A stretch of 43,520 nt of DNA. It comes from a virus. The stretch is from the IMG/VR virus record IMGVR_UViG_3300013307_000026, positions 1-43,520 of that record; one strand, given 5' to 3'. A program made the translations under genes and the position numbers. Below are positions 22,181 through 29,564 of this stretch, one piece after another. Positions within the stretch are counted from its first letter, which is position 1. Each line of letters opens with the position of its first letter. The notes beneath the pieces were generated by a model. That model was not told the origin of the DNA and made no database searches. It saw nothing but the letters and a program-made list of their open reading frames with translations.

Positions 22181-22186
22181 TAGCAA
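22181..22186 (-). promoter_or_regulatory. GCTAGC element before the chaperone gene
   Basis: Minus strand reads GACCTTTGCTAGCAGAC in the 49-nt gap before the tail assembly chaperone. One of four intergenic copies in the late operon (others at 29385-29390, 34229-34234 and 37802-37807). Confidence 0.4.
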
Positions 22187-22189
22187 AGG

Positions 22190-22582
22190 TCACCCCCCGC
22201 CACCGACGACGGCGTTCATGGCGTTCCGCAGCCAGGGCTGGCTGGGCCCGCCCGGGTGGTTGACCTTGGGTCCTCGGAACTCGACGCCGCGCGACTCCCA
22301 CCAGAACCGCAGCATCGGTGCCCGGCGGGCCCTGATCTGGTGCGGCCCGGTGCCCTCGTGGACGTAGAAGGCGTACGGCGCCCGGTTGGAGATCTTGAAG
22401 GTGGGGAAGACGCCCCAGGTGAAGTCCGGCCCGTCATGGCTGGCCTCGAGTTGGCCGGTATCGATCGGGCAGGTGCTGCGGGCGATGCCCATCACCTCGT
22501 CGGCGAGCGGGGGCATCCGGATCAAGGACGCCTCGACGAAGGCGTCATGGACTTTGTCCGGGTAGATGACGACGTAGTTCAC
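22190..22582 (-). CDS. Tail completion / connector protein (130 aa)
   Basis: The GTG start overlaps the preceding stop (GTGA). The sequence has the pattern of HK97 gp10-like tail-terminator or connector proteins: an N-terminal helix, CPIDTGQLEASHDG (the DTG.L motif), then YAFYVHEGTGPHQIRARRAPMLRFWW and a C-terminal GGPSQPWLRNAM. The VHEGTG.H and PFL/PWLR-like end are hallmarks. It is expected to cap the tail tube and join it to the head. The order adaptor, connector, completion, chaperone agrees. Confidence 0.8.
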   Translation of the reverse strand: MNYVVIYPDKVHDAFVEASLIRMPPLADEVMGIARSTCPIDTGQLEASHDGPDFTWGVFPTFKISNRAPYAFYVHEGTGPHQIRARRAPMLRFWWESRGVEFRGPKVNHPGGPSQPWLRNAMNAVVGGGG

Positions 22583-23139
22583 TGGACCAGCCGGATCGTG
22601 AAGAAGCAGTAGCCGCCGACACAGTTGCCTTGCGGGCCCATCGGGAGGTACCGCTCGAACAGGAACTCGCGCCGCTTGTCGTAGGGGAAGCAGCAGTTCA
22701 GGGCCCTGACCATGGCGGCGTAGTCACCCATCTGGATCCGGGCCGCCTCGTGCTGGTCGATGTCGGACGGCGGGTTGCCTTCGGAGTCCATCCCAGCCAT
22801 GCACCGGGTCACACCCATCTGGACCCGGTGGGACAGCAACGGCACGCAGCGAGCCACGTTCAGCGCGGTGCGGGAGTAGATCGAGTTGAAGACCGAGGAT
22901 CCAACGAAGGACTGGTCGAGCCGAACCCAGGCCATCCCGCAGCCCTTGTCCGCGTCGGAGCAGTCGCAGAAGTCCATCGCGACCTGGTCACCGGGTACGA
23001 CGGAGCAGAAGCAGGGGATGCCGCCGGGGGAGCGGTCCAGTTCGGTGCACAGGCAGGCCAGTGCCGACTCCAGGATCGGCAGCACGGCTAGGTCTTCGAT
23101 GAAGTTCGCCGGCACCAGCGGCAGGGCGTCGGTACTCAC
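22579..23139 (-). CDS. Head-tail connector protein (186 aa)
   Basis: The GTG start overlaps the preceding stop (GTGA). The product is Cys-rich (CLCTELDRSPGGIPCFCSVVP; FCDCSDADKGCGMAWVRL) with helical ends. Its place between the adaptor and the gp10-like protein is that of the head-tail stopper or neck protein in actinophages, and VLPILESALACLCTELDRS resembles the start of such proteins. The family match is by context more than sequence. The many Cys may bind metal or form disulphides in the virion. Confidence 0.6.
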   Translation of the reverse strand: MSTDALPLVPANFIEDLAVLPILESALACLCTELDRSPGGIPCFCSVVPGDQVAMDFCDCSDADKGCGMAWVRLDQSFVGSSVFNSIYSRTALNVARCVPLLSHRVQMGVTRCMAGMDSEGNPPSDIDQHEAARIQMGDYAAMVRALNCCFPYDKRREFLFERYLPMGPQGNCVGGYCFFTIRLVQ

Positions 23140-23936
23140 GAAGACACCCAGGTGGTGACCCGCCCTCGCTTGGTGTCGGGGCTGAAGATCCGGGACGGGG
23201 CGGCCAGGCCGTGCGGGTTGATCCGCCGGACGTAGCCGTCGACCTCACGGATCCCGGTCAGCCCACCCGGGAACGGGTTCTGGGCGAGGTTCAGGGTGAC
23301 ACCCTGTCGCACGACCTGGGTGACGTTCGCCGGCAGCCGGCACTTGCCGGTGCCGCACGCGGCCTTGGCGTACTCACAGGCCAGCACACCGAGCGCATGC
23401 TGGCCCCAGGCGTCCAGCGCCAGGCCCGGGGTGTAGGTCACAGAGAAGGTGTTCGGCTGGTCGGTGTCGACCGTCATGTCCTGGCACAGCGGCCAGCAGT
23501 CGCCGTCGGTGCGGACCAGCCGGTTGCCGTTGTCCACCCGGTAGGCGGTCGGGTCGACGACGACACCGTCCTGGCGGACCTCCTCGACCGACGCGACCTC
23601 GCCGGGCAGCCGGACCTCGCAGACCTGGGTGCAGTCGCAGTCGTCGACACCGCAGCCGCAGCCGATGTTGTACCACTGGCCCTCGATCACTGTCGGGCCG
23701 AGGTTGCTGCCCGCCCATTCGCTGCTGGCGCCGACCGGGTAGGTCCGCCAGGTCGCCAGGCCTGGGCAGCCCTTCCGGCAGGGGCGGAGGGTGACCGGGC
23801 AGTTGGCGGTGCGGTAGCCGGTCAGCATCCGCAGCGTCTCCTGCGCCATCAGCAGCGCAAGGTCTTGCTGCGCGGTGTCGTAGCCGCTGTCCCAGTCGGG
23901 GCAGCAGGTCAGGTCGGCCTCCAGACAACTCGGCAC
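23136..23936 (-). CDS. Head-to-tail adaptor (266 aa)
   Basis: The GTG at 23936 follows AGGAGGATGATCT. An N-terminal helical pair (DLALLMAQETLRMLTGYRTANCPVTLRPC), a Cys-rich beta insertion (WYNIGCGCGVDDCDC, CEVRLPGEVASVEEVRQDG) and a C-terminal helical part (GLALDAWGQHALGVLACEYAKAACG) match the gp6-like adaptor of actinophages. It would form the ring below the portal. The stop overlaps the next start by 4 nt. Confidence 0.75.
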   Translation of the reverse strand: MPSCLEADLTCCPDWDSGYDTAQQDLALLMAQETLRMLTGYRTANCPVTLRPCRKGCPGLATWRTYPVGASSEWAGSNLGPTVIEGQWYNIGCGCGVDDCDCTQVCEVRLPGEVASVEEVRQDGVVVDPTAYRVDNGNRLVRTDGDCWPLCQDMTVDTDQPNTFSVTYTPGLALDAWGQHALGVLACEYAKAACGTGKCRLPANVTQVVRQGVTLNLAQNPFPGGLTGIREVDGYVRRINPHGLAAPSRIFSPDTKRGRVTTWVSS

Positions 23937-23948
23937 AAGATCATCCTC

Positions 23949-25556
23949 CTACGGTGCGGCGCTGACGGTCGGGACCGCAGCAGTGGAGGCGACCTGCACA
24001 CCGTCGGCGCCCTTGGTGATGGCGCTGGCGTACATCTCCCGGCTGGTGGCGATGTGCCCGATGATCTTCTTGCCTGACGGTGTGGCCTGCGCCTTGATCG
24101 CTGTCCAGGCGGTTGTCGAAGCGTTGATGTCCATGCCGAGGATCGTCCACGCCGCGCACCAGGTGGTGAAGGAGGCGTTGGTGGTGTCGGCCTCGTAGGC
24201 GTAGCCCCACGACTGGTAGCCGTGGTCCTTGGCGGCGTTGGCCAGCGACATCGAGTCGATGAAGCCCTTGATGATGATGTGGTCCTTGGGGTACGGCGCG
24301 AGCAGCGCCCAGAACTCGTCACGCGGCGAGCCACCGGTGAGCCAGGCGTACTTCGGGTCGACCATCACGACATGGGTGTTGGCCCAGTCGGCCAGGAAGG
24401 TGTCGAAGCGGTAGTAGTCCTGCGGGATGTTGTCCAGCGCCAGCAGGTTCTTGAAGCCTTGCACCTGGGCCCACGTCATCGCCGAGGCCGCCGGCTGTCC
24501 GGTCGTCTTCGAGGTCCGGTTGATGTCCTCATCGTGCAGCCCGAACCAGACCCCGTCGGAGGTCCGCGCCACCGAGTACTCGAGCACGCTGTAGCCCCGG
24601 GCGTCGGACTGCAGGTAGGCGTTCTTGCTCATCTCCGCATAGGTCACGCTGTTGCCCCGGTGGGCGGAGGTGACACCAGGCTTCGCCAACGCGGCGGCGA
24701 CGTTGGCGAACCGGTGGTTGACCGAGCCACGCAGCGCGACCGATTCCGCGATTCCTGATGTGCCACCGGCCAGGGTCGCGTCTGCTTTCAAACCCTGGCC
24801 GGTGTTCACCGCTGCGCTGTACAGGTACAGCGACGTGCGGGCGTTGGCCAGCACTGTGTCGGTCACTGCACTGGCCCGCAGGGTGAAACCGGGGGGCGGG
24901 GTCTGCATGGTGTCCACCACGTTGGCGCTGTGCTCGTGGTGGATGCCGTAGAACTGCAGCGCCGGCAGGGTGTCCAGGGTGTACGGGTCGGTGTACTTGT
25001 GCGGGCTGGTGCCGAGCCCGGAGAAGTTGTCGTAGAAGCCCGACTGGGCATCCTTGCCGACACCCTTCAACACCATGATCGTGCCGATGTTGCGGCCGGT
25101 GGTGCTGCGGCCGAAGGTGTACGACGACGGCTCCTGGGTCAGGTCGACGATCGGCTTGAGGAAGAAACCGGAGTCCCGGTCGGCACTGTTCGCCACGAAC
25201 AACGGACCGAACCGTCCCCAGCCGGGGCAGGACCAGTCGACGCCGGCCTGGACCTGGGCCCGGATCCAGACCAGCAGCCAGTCACCGACGACCAGCCCGG
25301 CCGGCTTGGCGAAGGTCAGCGTCGTCCCGGTCAGGGTGAAGGCCGACACCGGCGTGCCGGAGATCGTCGGGGCGGCGTTGACCGTGACCGGCTCAGCGTC
25401 GGTGCCGCCGGACAGGCCGGTGACCACGATGCTGTACGAGCCCGGGGCGGCGTAGGTGTGCTGCTTGCCGGTGAAGGACCACGCCTGCGCGTTGCCCGTC
25501 ACCGGCACCTGCTCTGCTGCCGTCCCGTCGCCCCAGTTGACCGTCGCCTGACTCAT
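23949..25556 (-). CDS. PKD-domain glycerophosphodiesterase-like virion protein (535 aa)
   Basis: ATG behind GAAGGAGCGCG. Residues 1-62 form a PKD/Ig-like domain (VNWGDGTAAEQVPV, HTYAAPGSYSIVVTG) and 63-290 a beta-rich jelly roll. Residues 295-535 are a glycerophosphodiester phosphodiesterase barrel: H299-R-G, E326, and H341-D342 in TSDGVWFGLHDEDINRTS. The usual E-x-D metal pair reads E-Y-S, so one acid is replaced by Ser. GDPD enzymes cut glycerol-phosphate diesters, so a plausible target is wall or membrane teichoic acid or lipoteichoic polymer. It lies between the tail tube and the head-tail adaptor, so it is probably a virion part. Activity is uncertain because of the altered ligand. Confidence 0.8.
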   Translation of the reverse strand: MSQATVNWGDGTAAEQVPVTGNAQAWSFTGKQHTYAAPGSYSIVVTGLSGGTDAEPVTVNAAPTISGTPVSAFTLTGTTLTFAKPAGLVVGDWLLVWIRAQVQAGVDWSCPGWGRFGPLFVANSADRDSGFFLKPIVDLTQEPSSYTFGRSTTGRNIGTIMVLKGVGKDAQSGFYDNFSGLGTSPHKYTDPYTLDTLPALQFYGIHHEHSANVVDTMQTPPPGFTLRASAVTDTVLANARTSLYLYSAAVNTGQGLKADATLAGGTSGIAESVALRGSVNHRFANVAAALAKPGVTSAHRGNSVTYAEMSKNAYLQSDARGYSVLEYSVARTSDGVWFGLHDEDINRTSKTTGQPAASAMTWAQVQGFKNLLALDNIPQDYYRFDTFLADWANTHVVMVDPKYAWLTGGSPRDEFWALLAPYPKDHIIIKGFIDSMSLANAAKDHGYQSWGYAYEADTTNASFTTWCAAWTILGMDINASTTAWTAIKAQATPSGKKIIGHIATSREMYASAITKGADGVQVASTAAVPTVSAAP

Positions 25557-25594
25557 CGCGCTCCTTCACTCAACTGGAGCCAAGGCTCCTCCCT

Positions 25595-26509
25595 TTACGC
25601 AGCGGCTCCCTTGACCCACTTGGTGCCGTCCCAGTGCGCCTTGGTGCCGTCCTGGAGTTCGACGTACTGTCCGGTGGTCCAGGCCGTGGTCGGGCTGGCG
25701 GTGATGCCTTCCAGACCGGCGAGATCCTCCGGCGCGTTGGTGTTGGCTGGGCTGAACGTGCCCGGGGTGCCAGCGGTGGCGCTGGTGGCGTCCTCGATGA
25801 ACCCGCAGCCGCAGCCCGGGGTCGGCGGTGCGACGTAGGTGACCTGCACGTGCAGGTGGTCCTTGCTGTCGATCGGGGTGGTGAGAGGGCCAGGCTGGCC
25901 CTGGTCGTCGAGGGTGACGTCGTACAGACCGACGCCCCAGCCGGAGCCATCCTTGGTGACTGCGCCCTGGACCACGAAGGAGACCGCGTCGTTCTCGATC
26001 GTGAAGTCGCCGAACACACCGCCCTGCAGGAACGGGAAGAGGATGTAGCCCGAAGGCATCTCCGCCTCTGGGATCGGCTGACCCTGGTCGTCGACCGGGC
26101 AGGTGACGCCGGGCACCGAGGACCACACCTCGAGCGCGAAGCCCGCGTCGCAGCCGCTCTTGCCGGTGTTCACCCGGAAACCGATGCCCTCACCGGTCGC
26201 CGGGTCCTGCACCGAGTCCTGACCGGTGACCAGAGCGAACAGGTCCGGGTCCACGTTGCAGAACGTCATGTTGACGCCGTAGCCGGTCAGCGTCGGGCAC
26301 GGGGTCTGGCTGACGCAGACCTTGCCCGACGCGTTGGTGACGCTGATCGCGTCGCCCTCGTCGATGTTGGCGGTGACCTCGACGCTGACGAAGCCATCGG
26401 AGGTCACTTGCTGGCACGACACGTCGGTTGCATCCGGTCGTCCACAGCCGTCGAGGCGGGTGACCCGCATGACCCGACCGCCCACCAGTGGGAAGCACTG
26501 ATTCGCCAC
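25595..26509 (-). CDS. Probable major tail tube protein (304 aa)
   Basis: The GTG at 26509 follows AGGAGTAGATC. The core (VNMTFCNVDPDLFALVTGQ, IGFRVNTGKSGCDAGFALEVW, YILFPFLQGGVFGDFTIEN) resembles tail tube proteins of actinophages; the C-terminus (PPTPGCGCGFIEDATSATAG ... YVELQDGTKAHWDGTKWV) is an added Ig-like or decoration module. The position three genes after the capsid would also suit a capsid decoration protein, and the presence of GDPD and head-tail genes between it and the chaperone is unusual for a tube. Tube is preferred because of the sequence pattern. Confidence 0.6.
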   Translation of the reverse strand: MANQCFPLVGGRVMRVTRLDGCGRPDATDVSCQQVTSDGFVSVEVTANIDEGDAISVTNASGKVCVSQTPCPTLTGYGVNMTFCNVDPDLFALVTGQDSVQDPATGEGIGFRVNTGKSGCDAGFALEVWSSVPGVTCPVDDQGQPIPEAEMPSGYILFPFLQGGVFGDFTIENDAVSFVVQGAVTKDGSGWGVGLYDVTLDDQGQPGPLTTPIDSKDHLHVQVTYVAPPTPGCGCGFIEDATSATAGTPGTFSPANTNAPEDLAGLEGITASPTTAWTTGQYVELQDGTKAHWDGTKWVKGAAA

Positions 26510-26540
26510 GATCTACTCCTGTTCCTGCGGTTCGGTCATG

Positions 26541-26744
26541 TCAGAACACCGCGCTCTCGCCCGCCCAAGCAGGGACGGACATTCGTTCCAACTCATCGGC
26601 CACCTCGTTCGGGACGATGAAGCCGGAGTCTGTGGTGCGCACCTGTAGCAGCGGTAAGCCGAGGGTGTCGCAGGCGGCCAGAATCTTCTGGGCCTTCTCC
26701 GAGGAGTGCCCGTCGATGTAGGTCTCGCCGAGATTGAGGATCAT
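26541..26744 (-). CDS. Small head-region protein (67 aa)
   Basis: The start shares a base with the preceding stop (TGATG at 26742-26746); a longer in-frame start at 26777 would overlap the upstream gene. The product is alpha/beta (MILNLGETYIDGHSSEKAQK ... LGLPLLQVRTTDSGFIVP) and ends with VADELERM. No family recognised; the position between a capsid-associated protein and the tail tube suggests a minor head or connector role. Confidence 0.65.
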   Translation of the reverse strand: MILNLGETYIDGHSSEKAQKILAACDTLGLPLLQVRTTDSGFIVPNEVADELERMSVPAWAGESAVF

Positions 26745-27538
26745 CAAATCGGCCCACCACTTCCACCGCAGGCACACATCTGGAAGACGGACTTGTAGAG
26801 GAAGCAGTCGACGAGTGCGGCATAGGCCCGTTCAACGAGCATGAAGTAGTCGTTCGTTGCCTGGTCGAAAACTGGCCCGCTGACGACGAGTGGTGAACGG
26901 TGCAGCGAGACCCCGCCGGTCGCCCAGACGTCGACATCGACGTCGCCGGTCGCGTAGTTGCCGATCACCACCGGGTTGCCGGACACGGTCTCCAGCCGGT
27001 CACCGAACCGGCTCACCAGACCGGCACGGATCGCCTCCTCACCGCCCCGCATCGGCAGGTGGATGATGATCTGCCCGCCGAACTCCTTAGCCGCAGTCTC
27101 CTCGAGCACCCCGATGGCCGCCGCGACACCGCCCTCATTGGGGATCGTGATCGTGCCCCCCGGGTCGAGAATCAACTGGCCGAACCCGGACTCGACCGCC
27201 GACTGCTCGGCCGCGAGGAAGCGGGTCTGGGTTGCCTCCGACGTCGTACCGTAGCGACCCACCGTCTTGCAGGTCTCGTACATGTAGGTCATCCACGGGT
27301 CGCCGGTGATGTCGCTGTACCAGGACCGGGGTGTCTTGCCGGTGACCTGCGTCGGGTCGCAGACGATCGTGCCCATCGTCGGAGCCGAGCACTGCTCACC
27401 CTCAGCGGTCAGGCCGCCCTGCATCCAGTGCGCGTCGGTGTCGTCGATGACCTCGGCCACCGAGAACAGCCCGAACCGGCGCGGCACCCGGGGTGGTGCC
27501 GCGACGGTCTGACGGGCTTCGGCTATCGCCACGCTCAT
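26744..27538 (-). CDS. Capsid-associated structural protein (264 aa)
   Basis: ATG behind AGGAGAGGGG, 45 nt after the capsid stop. The N-terminal 50 residues are extended; the core has beta strands and helices (SAVESGFGQLILDPGGTI, AIGVLEETAAKEFGGQIIIH, SGNPVVIGNYATGDVDVDVW) with a Cys-rich end (FQMCACGGSGG). In related actinophages the gene after the capsid is a structural protein of the head or neck, so this role is inferred. No enzyme motif seen. Confidence 0.65.
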   Translation of the reverse strand: MSVAIAEARQTVAAPPRVPRRFGLFSVAEVIDDTDAHWMQGGLTAEGEQCSAPTMGTIVCDPTQVTGKTPRSWYSDITGDPWMTYMYETCKTVGRYGTTSEATQTRFLAAEQSAVESGFGQLILDPGGTITIPNEGGVAAAIGVLEETAAKEFGGQIIIHLPMRGGEEAIRAGLVSRFGDRLETVSGNPVVIGNYATGDVDVDVWATGGVSLHRSPLVVSGPVFDQATNDYFMLVERAYAALVDCFLYKSVFQMCACGGSGGPI

Positions 27539-27583
27539 CTGTTCACCCCTCTCCTGTCAGGTGGAGCCATCGAGGAAGGGCAC

Positions 27584-29242
27584 TTACGCGTCGAGACCCG
27601 GCAGGATGCAGGCCGTGACGTCACCACCGGTGGAACCGAGGATGCAGGTCGGGACCTGGACGAGGCAGGCGTCGTAGCAGCGGTTGGCGACCAGGAAGCC
27701 GGACTCGGCGAACGCAGCGGTGTACATGTTCTGCTGGATGTTCGTCGAGTCATAGATCGCGTCGAGGCTGATCACGTCGGCGACGCCCTTGACGAAGGCG
27801 CCGGCCGGGTAGATCAGGGCCTGGATGTTGGCCGGGGGTGCGGCCACACAGCCGAGCGCGGCGGTGTTCACCACCAGGGCCTGCCAGTCGTAGACGTACT
27901 GGACGGCCAACCCGCGTGCCGAGAAGTGGGCCGCGAGTTCGGCATCGGAGACGGCGGCGGTCTGTCCCTTGCGGAGACCGAGGTCAGCCTTCAGCACCTG
28001 CTTCGCCCAGAACGGGAGGATGACCTCCATCGACAGGTTCAGCGGGGCGCGGTACTTGTACTTCTGGCTGGTCGCCACCCACTCCAGTCCGGTGAGCAGA
28101 TCGAAGCCGGAACCTGCGCCATTGCTGAGGGTCTGCGCGGCGCCGGCGGTGGCGACCATCCGGTTGATCACCTCGGCCGACTCCTTGTGGGCCTGGGCGA
28201 CAAGGGTGCCCTCGATCCAGCGCCGGACCAGTTCCGGGTAGCCGGCGTTGGTCAGGATCGGGGCCTTGACGCAGATGCCGGAGACGTCGAGGCGGACCTC
28301 GTCGAACGGCGGGCAGGCAATCTCCACGCAGGGCTTCGGGGTTCCGGCGATGGCCTGCGCCTCGGTCTGGAAGAAGCCGGCGTTGGCGTAGATGTCGGAA
28401 AACGCGGGGCCACGGGTGAAGCGGATGCCGCCCCGGGTGATGGTGATCTCCGGCAGGCTGATCAGCCCGTCCATCGACTCCGTCACACACAGGTCGTAGA
28501 GCGTCTCACTCGGTGCGCACCAACCACCGGAGGCGGTCAGTGAGCCGCCGGGAAGCCGGGACTCCTGGGCCGCCTTCTCGAACAGTTCGAACGGGTCGAC
28601 GTCCCGGTTCTTGTCGGAGAGTTCCTCGTCGTAGGGGCGCTCGATCGTGGCGACACCGGACCGGATGTAGGTCTCCGGCATGTACGTGCGGGGCAGTGCT
28701 CCGGCGCGGGCGGAGAATGCCTTGGTCAGGCCGTAGACGTCCTCGATCTGCGAGCCGGACGCGAAGCCTGGCACGTCGGCGGCCGCCAGGATCGTGGCGT
28801 TGGTGGTCTTCGGTCGGACGACCGGCGCCCGTCGGGTGTTGCGCACGCTGGGCACGCTGGCGGTAATCACTGGGCCGGTCACGGCTGCCTCCTGGGTGGG
28901 CTCTGGCGGAGCGTCACCGGAGTCTTCGTCGGCGTCCTCTTCCTTGTCCTCGTCGTCGTCACCCTCAGGCTCCGGCGTTTCGGTGGAGAGGGTGACCAGA
29001 GCGGCGGCCGCAGCAGCACGCTCCCGGCGGGCCTGCGCGGCGGTGACACGCGCGGCGGCCTCGGTGCGGATGGTCTGGATGGCCCCGGCCAGGGTCTCCA
29101 TGTCGGCGACGTTGGTGTCGGTCAGGGTGTCGGGGTCGATCTTGGTGACCTCGTCGAACGCCTGGACCGCTTCCGCCTCCAGGGTCGCGAGTTCGGCGAC
29201 GCTCAGTGCCGACAGTGATTCGGGAAGCGCGAAGGTTGCCAC
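27584..29242 (-). CDS. Major capsid protein with N-terminal scaffold-like domain (552 aa)
   Basis: The GTG at 29242 follows GAGGAAGGCTCAC; the frame is open further 5' without a ribosome site. Residues 1-95 are a coiled, Ala/Glu-rich helix, about 95-125 a very acidic linker (GDDDEDKEEDADEDSGD), and from about 170 an HK97-type capsid fold (GSQIEDVYGLTKAFSARAG, LPEITITRGGIRFTRGP, SRGLAVQYVYDWQALVV-type segments). The N-terminal part is probably a fused scaffold (delta domain) removed by the protease of the fusion protein upstream. The C-terminal Cys-rich tail (CYDACLVQVPTCILG) is typical of some actinophages. The 150-nt leader has a direct repeat. Confidence 0.9.
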   Translation of the reverse strand: MATFALPESLSALSVAELATLEAEAVQAFDEVTKIDPDTLTDTNVADMETLAGAIQTIRTEAAARVTAAQARRERAAAAAALVTLSTETPEPEGDDDEDKEEDADEDSGDAPPEPTQEAAVTGPVITASVPSVRNTRRAPVVRPKTTNATILAAADVPGFASGSQIEDVYGLTKAFSARAGALPRTYMPETYIRSGVATIERPYDEELSDKNRDVDPFELFEKAAQESRLPGGSLTASGGWCAPSETLYDLCVTESMDGLISLPEITITRGGIRFTRGPAFSDIYANAGFFQTEAQAIAGTPKPCVEIACPPFDEVRLDVSGICVKAPILTNAGYPELVRRWIEGTLVAQAHKESAEVINRMVATAGAAQTLSNGAGSGFDLLTGLEWVATSQKYKYRAPLNLSMEVILPFWAKQVLKADLGLRKGQTAAVSDAELAAHFSARGLAVQYVYDWQALVVNTAALGCVAAPPANIQALIYPAGAFVKGVADVISLDAIYDSTNIQQNMYTAAFAESGFLVANRCYDACLVQVPTCILGSTGGDVTACILPGLDA

Positions 29243-29274
29243 GGTGAGCCTTCCTCGGAGTGATGAGAATCGAG

Positions 29275-29337
29275 GTCGGCCGAGAAATGCCAGCACCTTC
29301 TAAGAGCACGACGAGTCGGCCCGCACTGCCAGCACCC
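29275..29337. repeat. Imperfect 22-23-nt direct repeat before the capsid gene
   Basis: GTCGGCC, 6-7 variable bases, then TGCCAGCACC occurs at 29275-29297 and 29315-29337 with a 40-bp period. Both lie in the noncoding leader of the capsid gene (29243-29392). It may be a regulatory protein site or an mRNA structure that raises capsid expression. Confidence 0.55.
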
Positions 29338-29384
29338 GTCGCTTCGGGACACTAGCCCCGCCGCAACGCCCCGCGCTACAAGAT

Positions 29385-29390
29385 CGCTAG
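29385..29390 (-). promoter_or_regulatory. GCTAGC element before the capsid gene
   Basis: Minus strand reads AAAGTAGTGCTAGCGATC, overlapping the stop of the 56-aa gene. It shares GTGCTAGCGAT exactly with the copy before the portal gene. The rest of the 150-nt leader holds the direct repeat at 29275-29337. Confidence 0.4.
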
Positions 29391-29392
29391 CA

Positions 29393-29563
29393 CTACTTTC
29401 CGGCGGCGGTCATCTGCGAGCGGGGGACGGCACGCAGCATGCCGCCCTTGGCCCGGCGGATCTCGGCCTGAGCCTCGGCTGTGGTGTCGAAGTACTTGAC
29501 CGTGCCGTCCTTCAACTTCACCGAGTAAGCGACGTTGTTCTTACCTCCGCAAGCGCAGCCCAT
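29393..29563 (-). CDS. Small capsid-region protein (56 aa)
   Basis: ATG 1 nt after the fusion-protein stop (TGAGATG), with GAGAGG as ribosome site. The sequence starts MGCACGGKNN, then VAYSVKLKDGTVKYFDTTAEA and a basic end. A C-x-C start followed by a short beta meander is typical of a small protein found before the capsid gene in many actinophages. Role unknown; perhaps a head accessory. Confidence 0.75.
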   Translation of the reverse strand: MGCACGGKNNVAYSVKLKDGTVKYFDTTAEAQAEIRRAKGGMLRAVPRSQMTAAGK

Positions 29564-29564
29564 C

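Noticed and set aside
23211-24077. A 288-codon + strand frame
   Set aside because: Antisense to the head-tail adaptor and GDPD genes; biased Val/Arg/Gly composition.
26900-28543. A 547-codon + strand open frame
   Set aside because: Antisense to the capsid gene and its neighbour; no sensible domain, Arg/Gly/His/Asp-rich.
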